Shown here piece by piece: positions 33,799 to 42,588 of a stretch of DNA of 64,000 bases (positions are counted from its first letter, which is position 1; every line of letters starts with the position of its first letter). Below the pieces are notes generated by a model, which was given only the letters and a program-made list of their open reading frames with translations, had not been told where the DNA came from and made no database searches. A program made the position numbers and the translations under genes. The stretch comes from Bacillota bacterium (lineage in GTDB: Bacteria > Bacillota > Negativicutes > Sporomusales > UBA7701): contig JAEZJM010000014.1 of assembly GCA_023415775.1 (NCBI GenBank), positions 95,688 through 159,687 on the forward strand, read 5' to 3'.

Positions 33799-34881
33799 GC
33801 CGTTAGCTTTTTGGAAGTCGATCATGAATTGCGATAGCGCCCGGCACGATTCTTCCGGTACGGCGTTATAAGCGGAGGCGCGGCAGCCGCCGACGGAGCG
33901 GTGGCCGGCGAGGCCGACGAAGCCGGCTTTTTTGGCTTCGTCGAGGAATTTCTTCTCTAGTTCTTCGCTGGCGAGGCGGAAGGTGATGTTCATGAGCGAG
34001 CGGCTGTCGGGCTGGGCGTGGCCGCGGTAGAAGCCGCCGCTGTTGTCGATGGCGGCGTAGATGAGGCCGGCTTTGTCGGTGTTGCGCTTGTGGATGGCGT
34101 CGACGCCGCCCTGCTCCTTGACCCAGGCGAGGACGAGGCCGACGAGGTAGATGCCGAAGGTGGGCGGGGTGTTATAGAGGGAGTTGTCTTTAGCGTGGGT
34201 GGTGTAGCGCAGCATGGTGGGAACGGCGGTGTTGGCCCGTTCGAGGAGGCCGCGGCGAACGATGGCGACGGTGACGCCGGCCGGGCCGAGGTTTTTCTGG
34301 GCGCCGGCGTAGATGAGGGCGAATTTGCTGACGTCGACCGGCCGGGCGAGGATGTCGCTGGACATATCGGCAATGAGGGGCACGGCGCCGGTGTCGGGGA
34401 AGGAGTGCCACTCGGTGCCGAAGATGGTGTTGTTGGAGGTGAGGTGGATGTAGGCGCTGTCGGGGGGGTATCGGAGGTCGCCGACGGCGGGGATGCGGCG
34501 GTAGTTTTCGCCTTTGGCGCTGGCGACTTCGAAGACTTCGCCGAACTGTTTGGCTTCGGCGTAGGCTTTTTCGGCCCAGGCGCCGGTGAGGATGTAGCCG
34601 GCTTTGCGGCCGGGGGGGAGGAAGTTCATCGGCACCATGGCGAACTGGAGGCTGGCGCCGCCCTGGAGGAAGAGGACATCGTAGTCGGCGGGGATGGCCA
34701 TGAGTTCTTTGAGGAGGCTGACAGCCTCGTTGTGGACGGCTTCGTATTCCTTGCCGCGGTGGCTCATTTCCATTATTGACATGCCGGCGCCGCGGAAGTC
34801 GACCAGCTCGGCCTGGGCTTTCTGGAGTACGGGCAGGGGCAGGGCCGACGGACCGGCGTTGAAGTTGTAGGCTCTCGTCAT
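33796..34881 (-). CDS. serC: Phosphoserine aminotransferase
   Basis: A 361-residue PLP enzyme converting 3-phosphohydroxypyruvate and glutamate to phosphoserine in serine synthesis. Motifs: YNFNAGPSALPLPVL at the N-terminus, MEMSHRGKEYEAVH near 40, FLQGGASLQFAMVP near 75, the PLP-Lys in IYAGAQKNLGPAG near 195, and GLAGHRSVGGCRASAYNAVP at the C-terminus. Complete. It is not next to serA. ATG at 34881 with AAGGGGGAAAACCTG; a good promoter lies 60-90 bases upstream. Confidence 0.97.
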   Translation of the reverse strand: MTRAYNFNAGPSALPLPVLQKAQAELVDFRGAGMSIMEMSHRGKEYEAVHNEAVSLLKELMAIPADYDVLFLQGGASLQFAMVPMNFLPPGRKAGYILTGAWAEKAYAEAKQFGEVFEVASAKGENYRRIPAVGDLRYPPDSAYIHLTSNNTIFGTEWHSFPDTGAVPLIADMSSDILARPVDVSKFALIYAGAQKNLGPAGVTVAIVRRGLLERANTAVPTMLRYTTHAKDNSLYNTPPTFGIYLVGLVLAWVKEQGGVDAIHKRNTDKAGLIYAAIDNSGGFYRGHAQPDSRSLMNITFRLASEELEKKFLDEAKKAGFVGLAGHRSVGGCRASAYNAVPEESCRALSQFMIDFQKANG

Positions 34882-34939
34882 CAGGTTTTCCCCCTTGTGC
34901 TGTATTTCATTATATTGTTGTGTTTTTGTATTGTAGAAT

Positions 34940-34968
34940 ATTTTACCTCGCCCCGGCGGTTACGTCAA
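34940..34968 (-). promoter_or_regulatory. Sigma-A promoter for serC
   Basis: Minus strand TTGACG (34968-34963), exactly 17 bases, then TAAAAT (34945-34940). Close to consensus. Confidence 0.65.
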
Positions 34969-35158
34969 ATTTTTTGGGCGAAGCGGGCAGGCAATATTTT
35001 ACCATAAAAAGGCGACGGAAAACGACAGGAGTTTAGCTTCTGGTGTCGAATTGTTTAAACGCCATCAAGCGATTTTGCAGTCATTTTTTGCGGTAGTCCG
35101 GTCAAGACTATGTCAGTCTGGTCGAGGCCGGTATTTATTTATTAGGTGGGGACGGACA

Positions 35159-37174
35159 ATGGACTTCATTTTTCTGTACACGGCGATGGCGGCAGCTTTC
35201 GCCCTGGCGATGGCAGGCGCGCTCGCTCTGAGGGCGCGGCCGGCGGTTGCCAACTGGCTGGCCCATGGTTTGTCGGCGATCGGTTCTCTGCTCGCCCTGG
35301 CGGGGGCGGCTTTCGTTTTTTCTGCCGGGCCGCAGGAGTTCAGCCTGCCGGGAGGGACGATGTTCGGACCGGTGGCGGTAAGAGCGGATTACCTGTCCGC
35401 TTTTTTCCTGGGTGTAATCGGCGCGGTGGGGGCGGCGGCGAGCGTGTACGCGGTGGCGTACAGCCGCGAGTACTACGGCCGGCGGCTTAGTTCGATGGCG
35501 GCGCTGTACGCCGCTTTTCTGCTGTCGATGCTGGTGGTGGTGACGGTCAGCCATGTGGCGGCTTTCATCGTGGCCTGGGAGCTGATGACGGTGACGTCGT
35601 TCCTGCTGGTGGCCCACGAACGGGAGAAAGCGTCGAGCAGCAGGGCGGCTTATGTTTATTTCGTGATGACCCATATCGGCACGGCGTTCATCATGGCGGC
35701 GTTCCTGCTGCTGGTGCCGCCTTCGGGGAGCATGGCGTTCACCGATCTTAAGGCGCCCGCGGGCTGGCTGCGCGACGCGGCGTTCGTGTGCGCGCTGATC
35801 GGCTTCGGCACGAAGGCGGGGATTATCCCTCTGCATGTGTGGCTGCCTGAGGCTCACCCGGCAGCGCCGACCCATGTGTCGGCGGTGATGTCGGGGGTGA
35901 TGATCAAGACGGCGATTTACGGGATGGCCCGTTTTTATCTGGAGTTCCTCGGCACGGGGCCGGTGTGGTGGGGCATGGCGGTGCTGGCCGCGGCGGCGCT
36001 GTCGTCGGTGCTGGGGGTGCTGTACGCGCTGATGCAGCATGATGTGAAGCGCCTCTTGGCTTATCACAGTGTGGAGAATATCGGCATTATTATGCTGGGG
36101 ATGGGCGGCGGCCTGGTGTTCGCGAGCGCGGGGCTGCCGGGGTTGGCCGGGCTGGCGTGGGCGGCGGCGCTTTTCCATGTGCTCAATCACGCGATTTTTA
36201 AGTCGCTGCTGTTCATGGGAGCGGGGGCGGTGCTACAGACTACCCATACCCGCGATATCGAGCATCTCGGCGGGTTGATCCGTTTTATGCCGTATACGGC
36301 CGCCTTTTTCCTGGCAGGCGCGGTGGCGATTTCCGGCCTGCCGCCGCTTAACGGGTTCGTGAGCGAGTGGCTGACTTTCCAGGCGCTGTTCGCGCTGCCG
36401 GCGGCGCTGGCGGGACTGACGGGCAAGCTGACAGCGGCGGTGCTTGTGAGCCTGCTGGGGCTGACGGGCGCGCTGGCGGCGGCCTGTTTCGTGAAGGTGT
36501 TTGCGATGATTTTCCTCGCCAAGCCCCGCAGTGCACATGTGGCGGCGGCGAAGGAGGCTTCCGGCCTGATGCTGGCGCCGATGGGCTTTTTGGCGGCGCT
36601 GTGCCTGGCGCTGGGGGTGCTGCCGGCGCCGCTGCTGGGCCTGCTGACACGGACGGTGGCCCCGTTCCTCGGCGAGGCGCCGGCGGCGACGCTGGCGGCG
36701 GGCGACTGGTACGCGGTGGGTTTCAAGGCTGCGGCGGCGACGGGGACGATGTCGCCGGCGGCGCTGGTGGCGCTGCTGGTGGCCGGGGCGGCTGTGGCCG
36801 CGGCGGGGTACCGCCTGTACGGCCGGGCGGGACGCACGGAGGGGGAGACCTGGACGTGCGGTATCGTGCCCAACGCGCGGATGGAGTATACGGCGACAGG
36901 GTTTTCCGACCCGATCCGCCGGGCGTTCCGGGCGATTCTGCTGCCTAAGCCGGATGTGGTGACTGAGGACGGACACCGTTATTTTGGCCGCCGGATGGTT
37001 TTCCATGTAAAGATTACGTATATTTTCACCGAACTGATATACAGGCCTGCGAGCCGGGGCACGGTGGCGCTGGCGCATTTCATGAAACGCCTCCAGACCG
37101 GGAGCGTGCAGCTTTATGTCGGCTATATCATGGCTGTGACGATCGCTGTGCTGGTCTGGAACACAAGGTGGTGA
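35159..37174 (+). CDS. hyfB: Group 4 hydrogenase antiporter-like subunit, HyfB-type
   Basis: A 671-residue membrane protein with 14 or more helices, from the NuoL/HyfB antiporter-like family. Conserved pieces: VSHVAAFIVAWELMTVTSF (Glu in helix 5), GFGTKAGIIPLHVWLPEAHP (Lys), ALMQHDVKRLLAYHSVENIG, HVLNHAIFKSLLFMGAG, and AISGLPPLNGFVSEWLTF. The hydrophilic end (TWTCGIVPNARMEYTATGFSDPIRRAF) is typical of HyfB/HycC. It is thought to couple electron flow to ion pumping. First gene of a tight six-gene operon; ATG at 35159 after AGGTGGGGACGGAC. Confidence 0.93.
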   Translation: MDFIFLYTAMAAAFALAMAGALALRARPAVANWLAHGLSAIGSLLALAGAAFVFSAGPQEFSLPGGTMFGPVAVRADYLSAFFLGVIGAVGAAASVYAVAYSREYYGRRLSSMAALYAAFLLSMLVVVTVSHVAAFIVAWELMTVTSFLLVAHEREKASSSRAAYVYFVMTHIGTAFIMAAFLLLVPPSGSMAFTDLKAPAGWLRDAAFVCALIGFGTKAGIIPLHVWLPEAHPAAPTHVSAVMSGVMIKTAIYGMARFYLEFLGTGPVWWGMAVLAAAALSSVLGVLYALMQHDVKRLLAYHSVENIGIIMLGMGGGLVFASAGLPGLAGLAWAAALFHVLNHAIFKSLLFMGAGAVLQTTHTRDIEHLGGLIRFMPYTAAFFLAGAVAISGLPPLNGFVSEWLTFQALFALPAALAGLTGKLTAAVLVSLLGLTGALAAACFVKVFAMIFLAKPRSAHVAAAKEASGLMLAPMGFLAALCLALGVLPAPLLGLLTRTVAPFLGEAPAATLAAGDWYAVGFKAAAATGTMSPAALVALLVAGAAVAAAGYRLYGRAGRTEGETWTCGIVPNARMEYTATGFSDPIRRAFRAILLPKPDVVTEDGHRYFGRRMVFHVKITYIFTELIYRPASRGTVALAHFMKRLQTGSVQLYVGYIMAVTIAVLVWNTRW

Positions 37175-37179
37175 GCGCG

Positions 37180-38103
37180 GTGGAGTTGATTGTGCAGCTT
37201 GTTGCCGGCCTCGCCCAGGCGGCGATGGTCGCTTCGCTGGCCCCGCTGGTGGCCGGCCTGATAAAGACGGCGAAGGCGCGCCTGCAGAACAGGCGCGGGC
37301 CGGGGATATTGCAGCCTTATTACGATCTGGCGAAGTTTCTCGGCAAGGACAGTGTGGTGTCGCCGACGACTTCGTGGCTGTTCGCGGTTGCCCCGTCGGT
37401 GTATTTCGCCGCCGCGCTGGGTGCCGCGGCGCTGTCGCCGGTGCTGGCGCCGCTCGCTTCGGGCCTCGGCATGGGTTTGGCGGATTTGTTCATGCTGCTG
37501 TATCTGTTTGCGCTGGGCCGCTTTTTCCTGGCGCTGGCGTCGCTGGACGCGGGCAGCTCGTTCGGCGGCATGGGCGGCTCGCGGGAGATGTTCATCGCGG
37601 TGCTGGCCGAGCCGGCCATTCTGCTGGCGCTGCTGGCGGTGGCCCTGCCGGCGAAGTCGACCGGCCTGACGGCGATGGCGGCTTCGGCGGCGGGGGCGAA
37701 GTGGGCGCTGTCGGAGGTGTTTGCGGCCGTGGCGTTCTTTATCGTGCTGGTGGCCGAGACGGGCCGCATCCCGGTGGATAACCCCGATACCCACCTGGAG
37801 CTGACGATGGTCCACGAGGGGATGATTCTGGAGTATTCCGGCCGGCCGCTCGGTCTCATCCACTGGGCGGTGGCGATCAAGCAGCTTGTGATGATTACGC
37901 TGTTCGCGGTCCTCTTTTTGCCGGGGGCGCCGTTTTCGTGGCCACCGCTGGCGCAGGCGGCCGTGCTGGCCGTGAAGGTGGCGGCGACGGCGCTGGCCCT
38001 GGCGGCGGCGGAGACGGCGACGAATAAGATGCGGCTTTTTAGGGTGCCGGCGTTTATGACGGTGTCCGGCGTGCTGGCGCTGTTGGCGCTAGTGGCGCGG
38101 TAG
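37180..38103 (+). CDS. hyfC: Group 4 hydrogenase membrane anchor subunit, HyfC/NuoH-type
   Basis: About 307 residues with eight membrane helices, homologous to complex I subunit NuoH. Signature pieces: RRGPGILQPYYDLAKFLGKD near residue 40 and VAETGRIPVDNPDTHLELTMVHEG near 195, the acidic loop that faces the quinone/hydrogenase module. GTG codons at 37168, 37171 and 37180 are in frame; 37180 has the best spacing from AAGGTGG. The first two overlap the hyfB stop codon. Co-transcribed with hyfB. Confidence 0.92.
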   Translation: MELIVQLVAGLAQAAMVASLAPLVAGLIKTAKARLQNRRGPGILQPYYDLAKFLGKDSVVSPTTSWLFAVAPSVYFAAALGAAALSPVLAPLASGLGMGLADLFMLLYLFALGRFFLALASLDAGSSFGGMGGSREMFIAVLAEPAILLALLAVALPAKSTGLTAMAASAAGAKWALSEVFAAVAFFIVLVAETGRIPVDNPDTHLELTMVHEGMILEYSGRPLGLIHWAVAIKQLVMITLFAVLFLPGAPFSWPPLAQAAVLAVKVAATALALAAAETATNKMRLFRVPAFMTVSGVLALLALVAR

Positions 38104-38115
38104 GAGGAGAGAGGT

Positions 38116-38742
38116 ATGGAGATTCTCGCAATTTTGCTGCTGATTTCGGTGTTTCTGCTGACAAGGACGACGCGCCTGTCGACGGCGGTGCATATCCTGG
38201 TGGCCCAGTCGGCGGTGGTGGCCGCGGCCTGCGCGGTGGCCGGCTGGCAGGCGGGCGAGGTGCATATGTTCGCGGCGGCGCTGTTGACGGTGGTGATAAA
38301 GGCAGGGTTGATCCCTTACGCGCTGCTGCGCCTGGTGCGCCTGCTGAAACGCGAGCGGGAGGTCAACCCGGTGGTCGGCCCCAACGGTTCTTCGCTGGCG
38401 GCGGTGGCTGCGATGGTGCTGGCGTACGGTCTGATCGAGCGGGCGCTGCCGGCGGTGGTCAGCCGCGACGCGGTGGCGACCGCGGTGGCGCTGGTGCTGA
38501 TCGGGCTGTTCCTGATAATAACGCGGCGACAGGCGATCATGCAGATCGTCGGCCTGATAACGGTGGAGAACGGGCTTTACCTGCTGGGGCTGTCGACGAC
38601 CCGCGGCCTGCCGCTGATCATCGAGCTGGGAATTTTCTTCGACGTGCTTGTGATGGTGACGGTGATGGTCATTCTGACTTTCCGCCTGAAACGGTCTTTC
38701 CAGACGACGGATACGAGTATTCTGAAAAGGTTAAAGGGTTGA
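38116..38742 (+). CDS. hyfE: Hydrogenase-4 small membrane subunit, HyfE-type
   Basis: A 208-residue protein with six or seven helices. It follows the HyfE plan, related to NuoK in its C-terminal half (LIGLFLIITRRQAIMQIVGLITVENGLYLLGL, with the conserved Glu). It takes part in the ion-translocating arm. ATG at 38116 with TAGGAGGAGAGAGGT; 12 bases after hyfC and 4 before hyfF. Confidence 0.92.
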   Translation: MEILAILLLISVFLLTRTTRLSTAVHILVAQSAVVAAACAVAGWQAGEVHMFAAALLTVVIKAGLIPYALLRLVRLLKREREVNPVVGPNGSSLAAVAAMVLAYGLIERALPAVVSRDAVATAVALVLIGLFLIITRRQAIMQIVGLITVENGLYLLGLSTTRGLPLIIELGIFFDVLVMVTVMVILTFRLKRSFQTTDTSILKRLKG

Positions 38743-38746
38743 GGCT

Positions 38747-40222
38747 ATGTACGAATTGATCGTGCTCGCCCTCGGGCTGCCGGTGGTGACGGCGTTCGCG
38801 AGCCTGGCTACGCGCCGGCGGGGGCTTTTGACGGTGATGAATGTGGTCAGCAGCCTGGCGACCTGCGTGCTGGTCTTCGCCATTGCGGCCGGCGTGCTGC
38901 GTGACGGCCCCTTCGCGTGGGGCTGGCTGTACGTCGACTCGCTTAGTGTGCTGCTGCTGGTGGTGGTCGGGCTGCTGACTTTTACGGCGACGCTGTTTTC
39001 GGCGTCGTATATGGAAAACGAGGCGAACGAGGGCCATGTGCGGCCGGGGCTGCTGGGCGGCTATTACGCGCTGCTGCAGTTGTTCGCGTTTACGATGCTG
39101 GCGGTGCTGGTGGTGGAGAACCTCGGCCTGATGTGGGTGGGGGTGGAGGCGACGACGCTGGCTTCGACGCTGCTGGTGGCCTTTTACTTTAACCGTTCGG
39201 CGCTGGAGGCGGCCTGGAAGTATGTGATGGTTTGCAATGTGGGCATTTTGTTCGCGCTGTTGGGGACGATTCTGCTGTACTACGCGCAGCTGAGCGCGGG
39301 CGGCGGCGGGGCGGCCCTGAGCCGGGCGGCCCTGGAGGCTTTGAGCGGCCGGCTCGATCCTTTCCTGGTGAAGCTGGCGTTCGTGTTCATCCTGATCGGC
39401 TACGGGACGAAGGCCGGCCTGGCGCCGATGCATACCTGGCTGCCGGACGCCCACAGCCAGGCGCCGTCGCCGGTGAGCGGCCTGCTGTCGGGGGCGCTGT
39501 TAAGCTGCGCGCTGTATGTGCTGATCCGCAACCTGGGCATCGTTACGGCGGTGCTGGGGAGCGGGTTCGTGCAGGCGGCCCTGCTGCTGTTCGGGGTGCT
39601 GTCGGTGGCGGTGGCTGTGCCGTTCATGCTGGTGCAGCACGATATTAAAAGGCTGCTGGCGTATTCGAGCGTGGAGCATGTCGGCATCGTGAGCTTCGGC
39701 CTGGGGATCGGCACCCCGCTGGCGCTGTACGGGGCGGCTTTTCACATCCTCAACCACGCGGTGGCGAAGTCGGCGCTCTTTTATCTGGCCGGCATCATCA
39801 GCCAGCGGTATCGTACGAAGCATGTGATGCGCATCCGCGGGCTGTTCGCGGCGATGCCGGCGGTGGGGGCGATGTTCCTGGTGGCGGTGCTGGCGATCGT
39901 GGGCACGCCGCCGCTGAACGTGTTTTTCAGCAAGTTCGCGATTGTGGCCGCGGCGTTCGCCGCCGGCAAACCGGTGCTGGGCGCGGCGCTGCTGCTGCTG
40001 CTGGCCGGGGTGTTCGCGGGTATGATGTATTATACGACCCGGATGGTGTTCGGGGCGGCGCCGGGCGGCCTGTCGCCGACGCTGCCGGGAGCGTGCGCGC
40101 TGGCGGCGGTGGGTCTGTCGCTGGCGTGGGTGGTCGGCACCGGCCTGTATATGCCGCCGGTACTGCACGAGCTGCTTACCAGGGCGGCGGCGCAGATGTT
40201 CGCCGCTACGGGAGGGCTGTAA
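38747..40222 (+). CDS. hyfF: Hydrogenase-4 antiporter-like subunit, HyfF-type
   Basis: A 491-residue, 14-helix antiporter-like subunit of the NuoN/NuoM class. Visible conserved pieces: NLGLMWVGVEATTLASTLLVAFYF near residue 125, GYGTKAGLAPMHTWLPDAHSQAPSP near 222, LVQHDIKRLLAYSSVEHVGIVSFGLG near 290, HILNHAVAKSALFYLAGIIS near 330. It supplies a second ion channel to the complex. It stops one base before the next gene's ATG. Confidence 0.93.
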   Translation: MYELIVLALGLPVVTAFASLATRRRGLLTVMNVVSSLATCVLVFAIAAGVLRDGPFAWGWLYVDSLSVLLLVVVGLLTFTATLFSASYMENEANEGHVRPGLLGGYYALLQLFAFTMLAVLVVENLGLMWVGVEATTLASTLLVAFYFNRSALEAAWKYVMVCNVGILFALLGTILLYYAQLSAGGGGAALSRAALEALSGRLDPFLVKLAFVFILIGYGTKAGLAPMHTWLPDAHSQAPSPVSGLLSGALLSCALYVLIRNLGIVTAVLGSGFVQAALLLFGVLSVAVAVPFMLVQHDIKRLLAYSSVEHVGIVSFGLGIGTPLALYGAAFHILNHAVAKSALFYLAGIISQRYRTKHVMRIRGLFAAMPAVGAMFLVAVLAIVGTPPLNVFFSKFAIVAAAFAAGKPVLGAALLLLLAGVFAGMMYYTTRMVFGAAPGGLSPTLPGACALAAVGLSLAWVVGTGLYMPPVLHELLTRAAAQMFAATGGL

Positions 40223-40223
40223 G

Positions 40224-41738
40224 ATGGATAAGACTTTTGTCGTCAAAGGAGATAATCTGCGGGCTGCGGCCAACGCGTGCGCGAGCCGCAGCCGCCACGG
40301 GCTGCTGGCGATGTTCGCCTGCGACGAGCGGGCGATGTCGGGCTGCTACGCGGTGTACTGCCTGTTCGACGGCCGCCAGCCTGACGGACTGGTGACGGTG
40401 AAGGGACTGGTGCCGGCGGACGGGCCGCTGGAGTTCCCGTCGCTGACGCCGGTGATTCCGGCGGCGGCCTGGTACGAGCGGGAGATTTACGATATGTTCG
40501 GCCTGAAGCCGGTCGGCCATCCGGAGCTTCGGCCGTTGGTGCTGCACGAAAACTGGCCGGCGGGGCTTCACCCGCTGCGCAAGGATTTCGACCCCGGCCA
40601 GGAGGTGCCTGACGCGGGCAAGCCGTTCCCGATGCTGCACGCCCACGGCGAGGGGGTGTTCGAGGTGCCGGTGGGCCCCATCCACGCGGGCATCATCGAG
40701 CCGGGCCATTTCCGCTTCAGCCAGGCGGGGGAGAGTATCCTCCGCCTGGACGCCAAGCTGTTTTTCACCCACCGCGGCATCGAGAAGGCGGTGGAGGGGC
40801 TGACGCCGGACGCAGCTTTCCCGATGGTGGAGCGGATCTGCGGGGTGTGTGGCGTGTCGCACGCGCTGTCGTTTTCGCAGGCGCTGGAGGGGCTGACGGG
40901 GACGGTCGTGCCGGAACGGGCCAGGTGGATAAGGGTGCTTACGGCCGAGCTGGAGCGCCTTTACAATCATGTGGGCGATATCGGCAATCTGAGCGCAGGC
41001 ATGGGCTTCCAGGTGGCGGTCAGCAACGGCTCCCGCCTGAAGGAGGGCTTGCTGCGCCTGAACGAGGCTGTGACCGGCAACCGCTACTTGCGGGGTATGG
41101 TGGCGCCGGGCGGGGTGGCGATGGATGTGCCGGCGGAGCTGCGGGACGAGATCGCGGCAGCGCTGGAGCGGTTCGAGTCGGATTTCGCCTCGCTGGTCGG
41201 CCTGATGAAGGAGAACGACGCATTTCTCGACCGTGTCGACACTACGGGGATCGTGCCTTTTGCCGCGGCCCGCGATCTGGGCGTGGTGGGGGTGGCGGCC
41301 CGGGCTTCGGGGGTGGATTGGGATATGCGCCGCGATAAACCTTACGGTGGCTACGACGAACTGGATTTCGCCGTGCCGGTCCACCATAGCGGCGATGTGG
41401 CCGCCCGCCTGTGGGTGCGGGTGGATGAGGTGCCGCAGACGGTGCGGCTCATCCGCCAGGCGCTGGAGAGGATCGCGGCGGCCGGCCCCGAGCTGGCGGC
41501 GGCGGTGCCGCCTGCGCCGGCGTGGAGCACGGGCGCAGGCTGGAGCGAGTCGGCCCGCGGCGCGAACCTGCACTGGCTGATGATGGGCGAGGATAATACG
41601 ATCTGGCGCTATTTCGCCCGTTCGGCGTCTTATCCGAACTGGCCGGCGCTGACGGTGGCGGCTCCGGGCAACATCATCCCGGATTTTCCGCTGATTAACA
41701 AGAGCTTCGAGCTCTGCTACGCCTGCCTGGACCGTTAG
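40224..41738 (+). CDS. hyfG: Group 4 [NiFe]-hydrogenase large subunit fused to NuoC-like domain (HyfG/HycE)
   Basis: A 504-residue catalytic subunit. Residues 1-130 are NuoC-like (PAAAWYEREIYDMFGLKPVGHPELRPLVLHENWP). The NuoD/hydrogenase part follows. The first nickel motif is ERICGVCGVSH near residue 204; the second is at the extreme C-terminus, FELCYACLDR, retaining both cysteines. The usual DPC of this motif reads ELC here, an odd change. There is no peptide after the final Arg, so no endopeptidase processing should be needed. It should make or consume H2 on the cytoplasmic side. No formate dehydrogenase or hyp genes are present in the window. Confidence 0.92.
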   Translation: MDKTFVVKGDNLRAAANACASRSRHGLLAMFACDERAMSGCYAVYCLFDGRQPDGLVTVKGLVPADGPLEFPSLTPVIPAAAWYEREIYDMFGLKPVGHPELRPLVLHENWPAGLHPLRKDFDPGQEVPDAGKPFPMLHAHGEGVFEVPVGPIHAGIIEPGHFRFSQAGESILRLDAKLFFTHRGIEKAVEGLTPDAAFPMVERICGVCGVSHALSFSQALEGLTGTVVPERARWIRVLTAELERLYNHVGDIGNLSAGMGFQVAVSNGSRLKEGLLRLNEAVTGNRYLRGMVAPGGVAMDVPAELRDEIAAALERFESDFASLVGLMKENDAFLDRVDTTGIVPFAAARDLGVVGVAARASGVDWDMRRDKPYGGYDELDFAVPVHHSGDVAARLWVRVDEVPQTVRLIRQALERIAAAGPELAAAVPPAPAWSTGAGWSESARGANLHWLMMGEDNTIWRYFARSASYPNWPALTVAAPGNIIPDFPLINKSFELCYACLDR

Positions 41739-41750
41739 GGGGACGACGAT

Positions 41751-42482
41751 ATGCTGAAGATACTGCAGAAGATAATGGCTGTCGGCACGGTGACGGAGGC
41801 GTGGGACGCAGGGCCGACGCCGGAGCGGTTCCGCGGCCGGGTGGCGCCTGCGGGCGGGTCGTGCGCGGCCTGTGGGGCGTGCTTGGCCGTCTGCCCGGTC
41901 GGGGCGATCGAGGCGGACGGAGACAGGATAACGGTTAATCAGCGGGCGTGCATTTTCTGCGGCCGCTGCGTGGAGCGATGCGAACGGAAGCTGTTGACCC
42001 AGACGGGCGACTATAAGCTGACCGAACTGGGCGGGCAGCTGCTGGGCGAGACGGTGCGGGCGGAGATTATCCGGACGCTGGGCCGGTCGCTGCATGTGCG
42101 CCACCTGGATGTGGGGTCGTGCAACGCGTGCGATTTCGAGCTGAATCAGCTGCTGGGGCCGGTGTACGATCTGCAGCAGTACGGGGTCGATTTTGTGGCG
42201 TCGCCGCGCCACGCCGATCTGCTGATGGTGACAGGGGTGGTGACGCGCAACCTGACCCAGGCGCTGCTGATGACGTATGAGGCAACACCCGCGCCGCGGC
42301 TGGTTATGGCGGTGGGGGCGTGCGCGGCCGCTGGCCGGACGTTCGGCGCGAAAAATTACGCGGTGCGCGGCGGCGCTGATGCGCTGGTGCCGGTGGATAT
42401 TTACGTGCCCGGCTGCCCGCCCAGGCCGCAGGCGCTGCTGTACGGGATACTGCTGGCCTTGGGAAGAATCGAAAAGGCATAG
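41751..42482 (+). CDS. hyfI: Hydrogenase small subunit (HyfI/NuoB) fused to a 2x[4Fe-4S] ferredoxin domain
   Basis: A 243-residue protein. Residues 38-85 are a ferredoxin with two clusters (CAACGACLAVCPVGAIE; CIFCGRCVERCERK), corresponding to HyfH/HycF. Residues 105-243 are the NuoB-like small subunit with the proximal cluster ligands (SCNACDFEL near 124, GACAAAGR near 190, PGCPPRPQALL near 222). In E. coli these are separate genes, so this is a fusion that lets the operon do without hyfH. ATG at 41751 after GGGGGACGACGAT; last gene of the operon. Confidence 0.92.
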   Translation: MLKILQKIMAVGTVTEAWDAGPTPERFRGRVAPAGGSCAACGACLAVCPVGAIEADGDRITVNQRACIFCGRCVERCERKLLTQTGDYKLTELGGQLLGETVRAEIIRTLGRSLHVRHLDVGSCNACDFELNQLLGPVYDLQQYGVDFVASPRHADLLMVTGVVTRNLTQALLMTYEATPAPRLVMAVGACAAAGRTFGAKNYAVRGGADALVPVDIYVPGCPPRPQALLYGILLALGRIEKA

Positions 42483-42588
42483 GAGAAGCTATAAGTGAAA
42501 AAAATTTATAGATAACTCGGGAAAATGTGCGTAATTTGCGTGTAAAATCACCGATAAGCCGATTATTATACTAACTAAGGAGATAATA

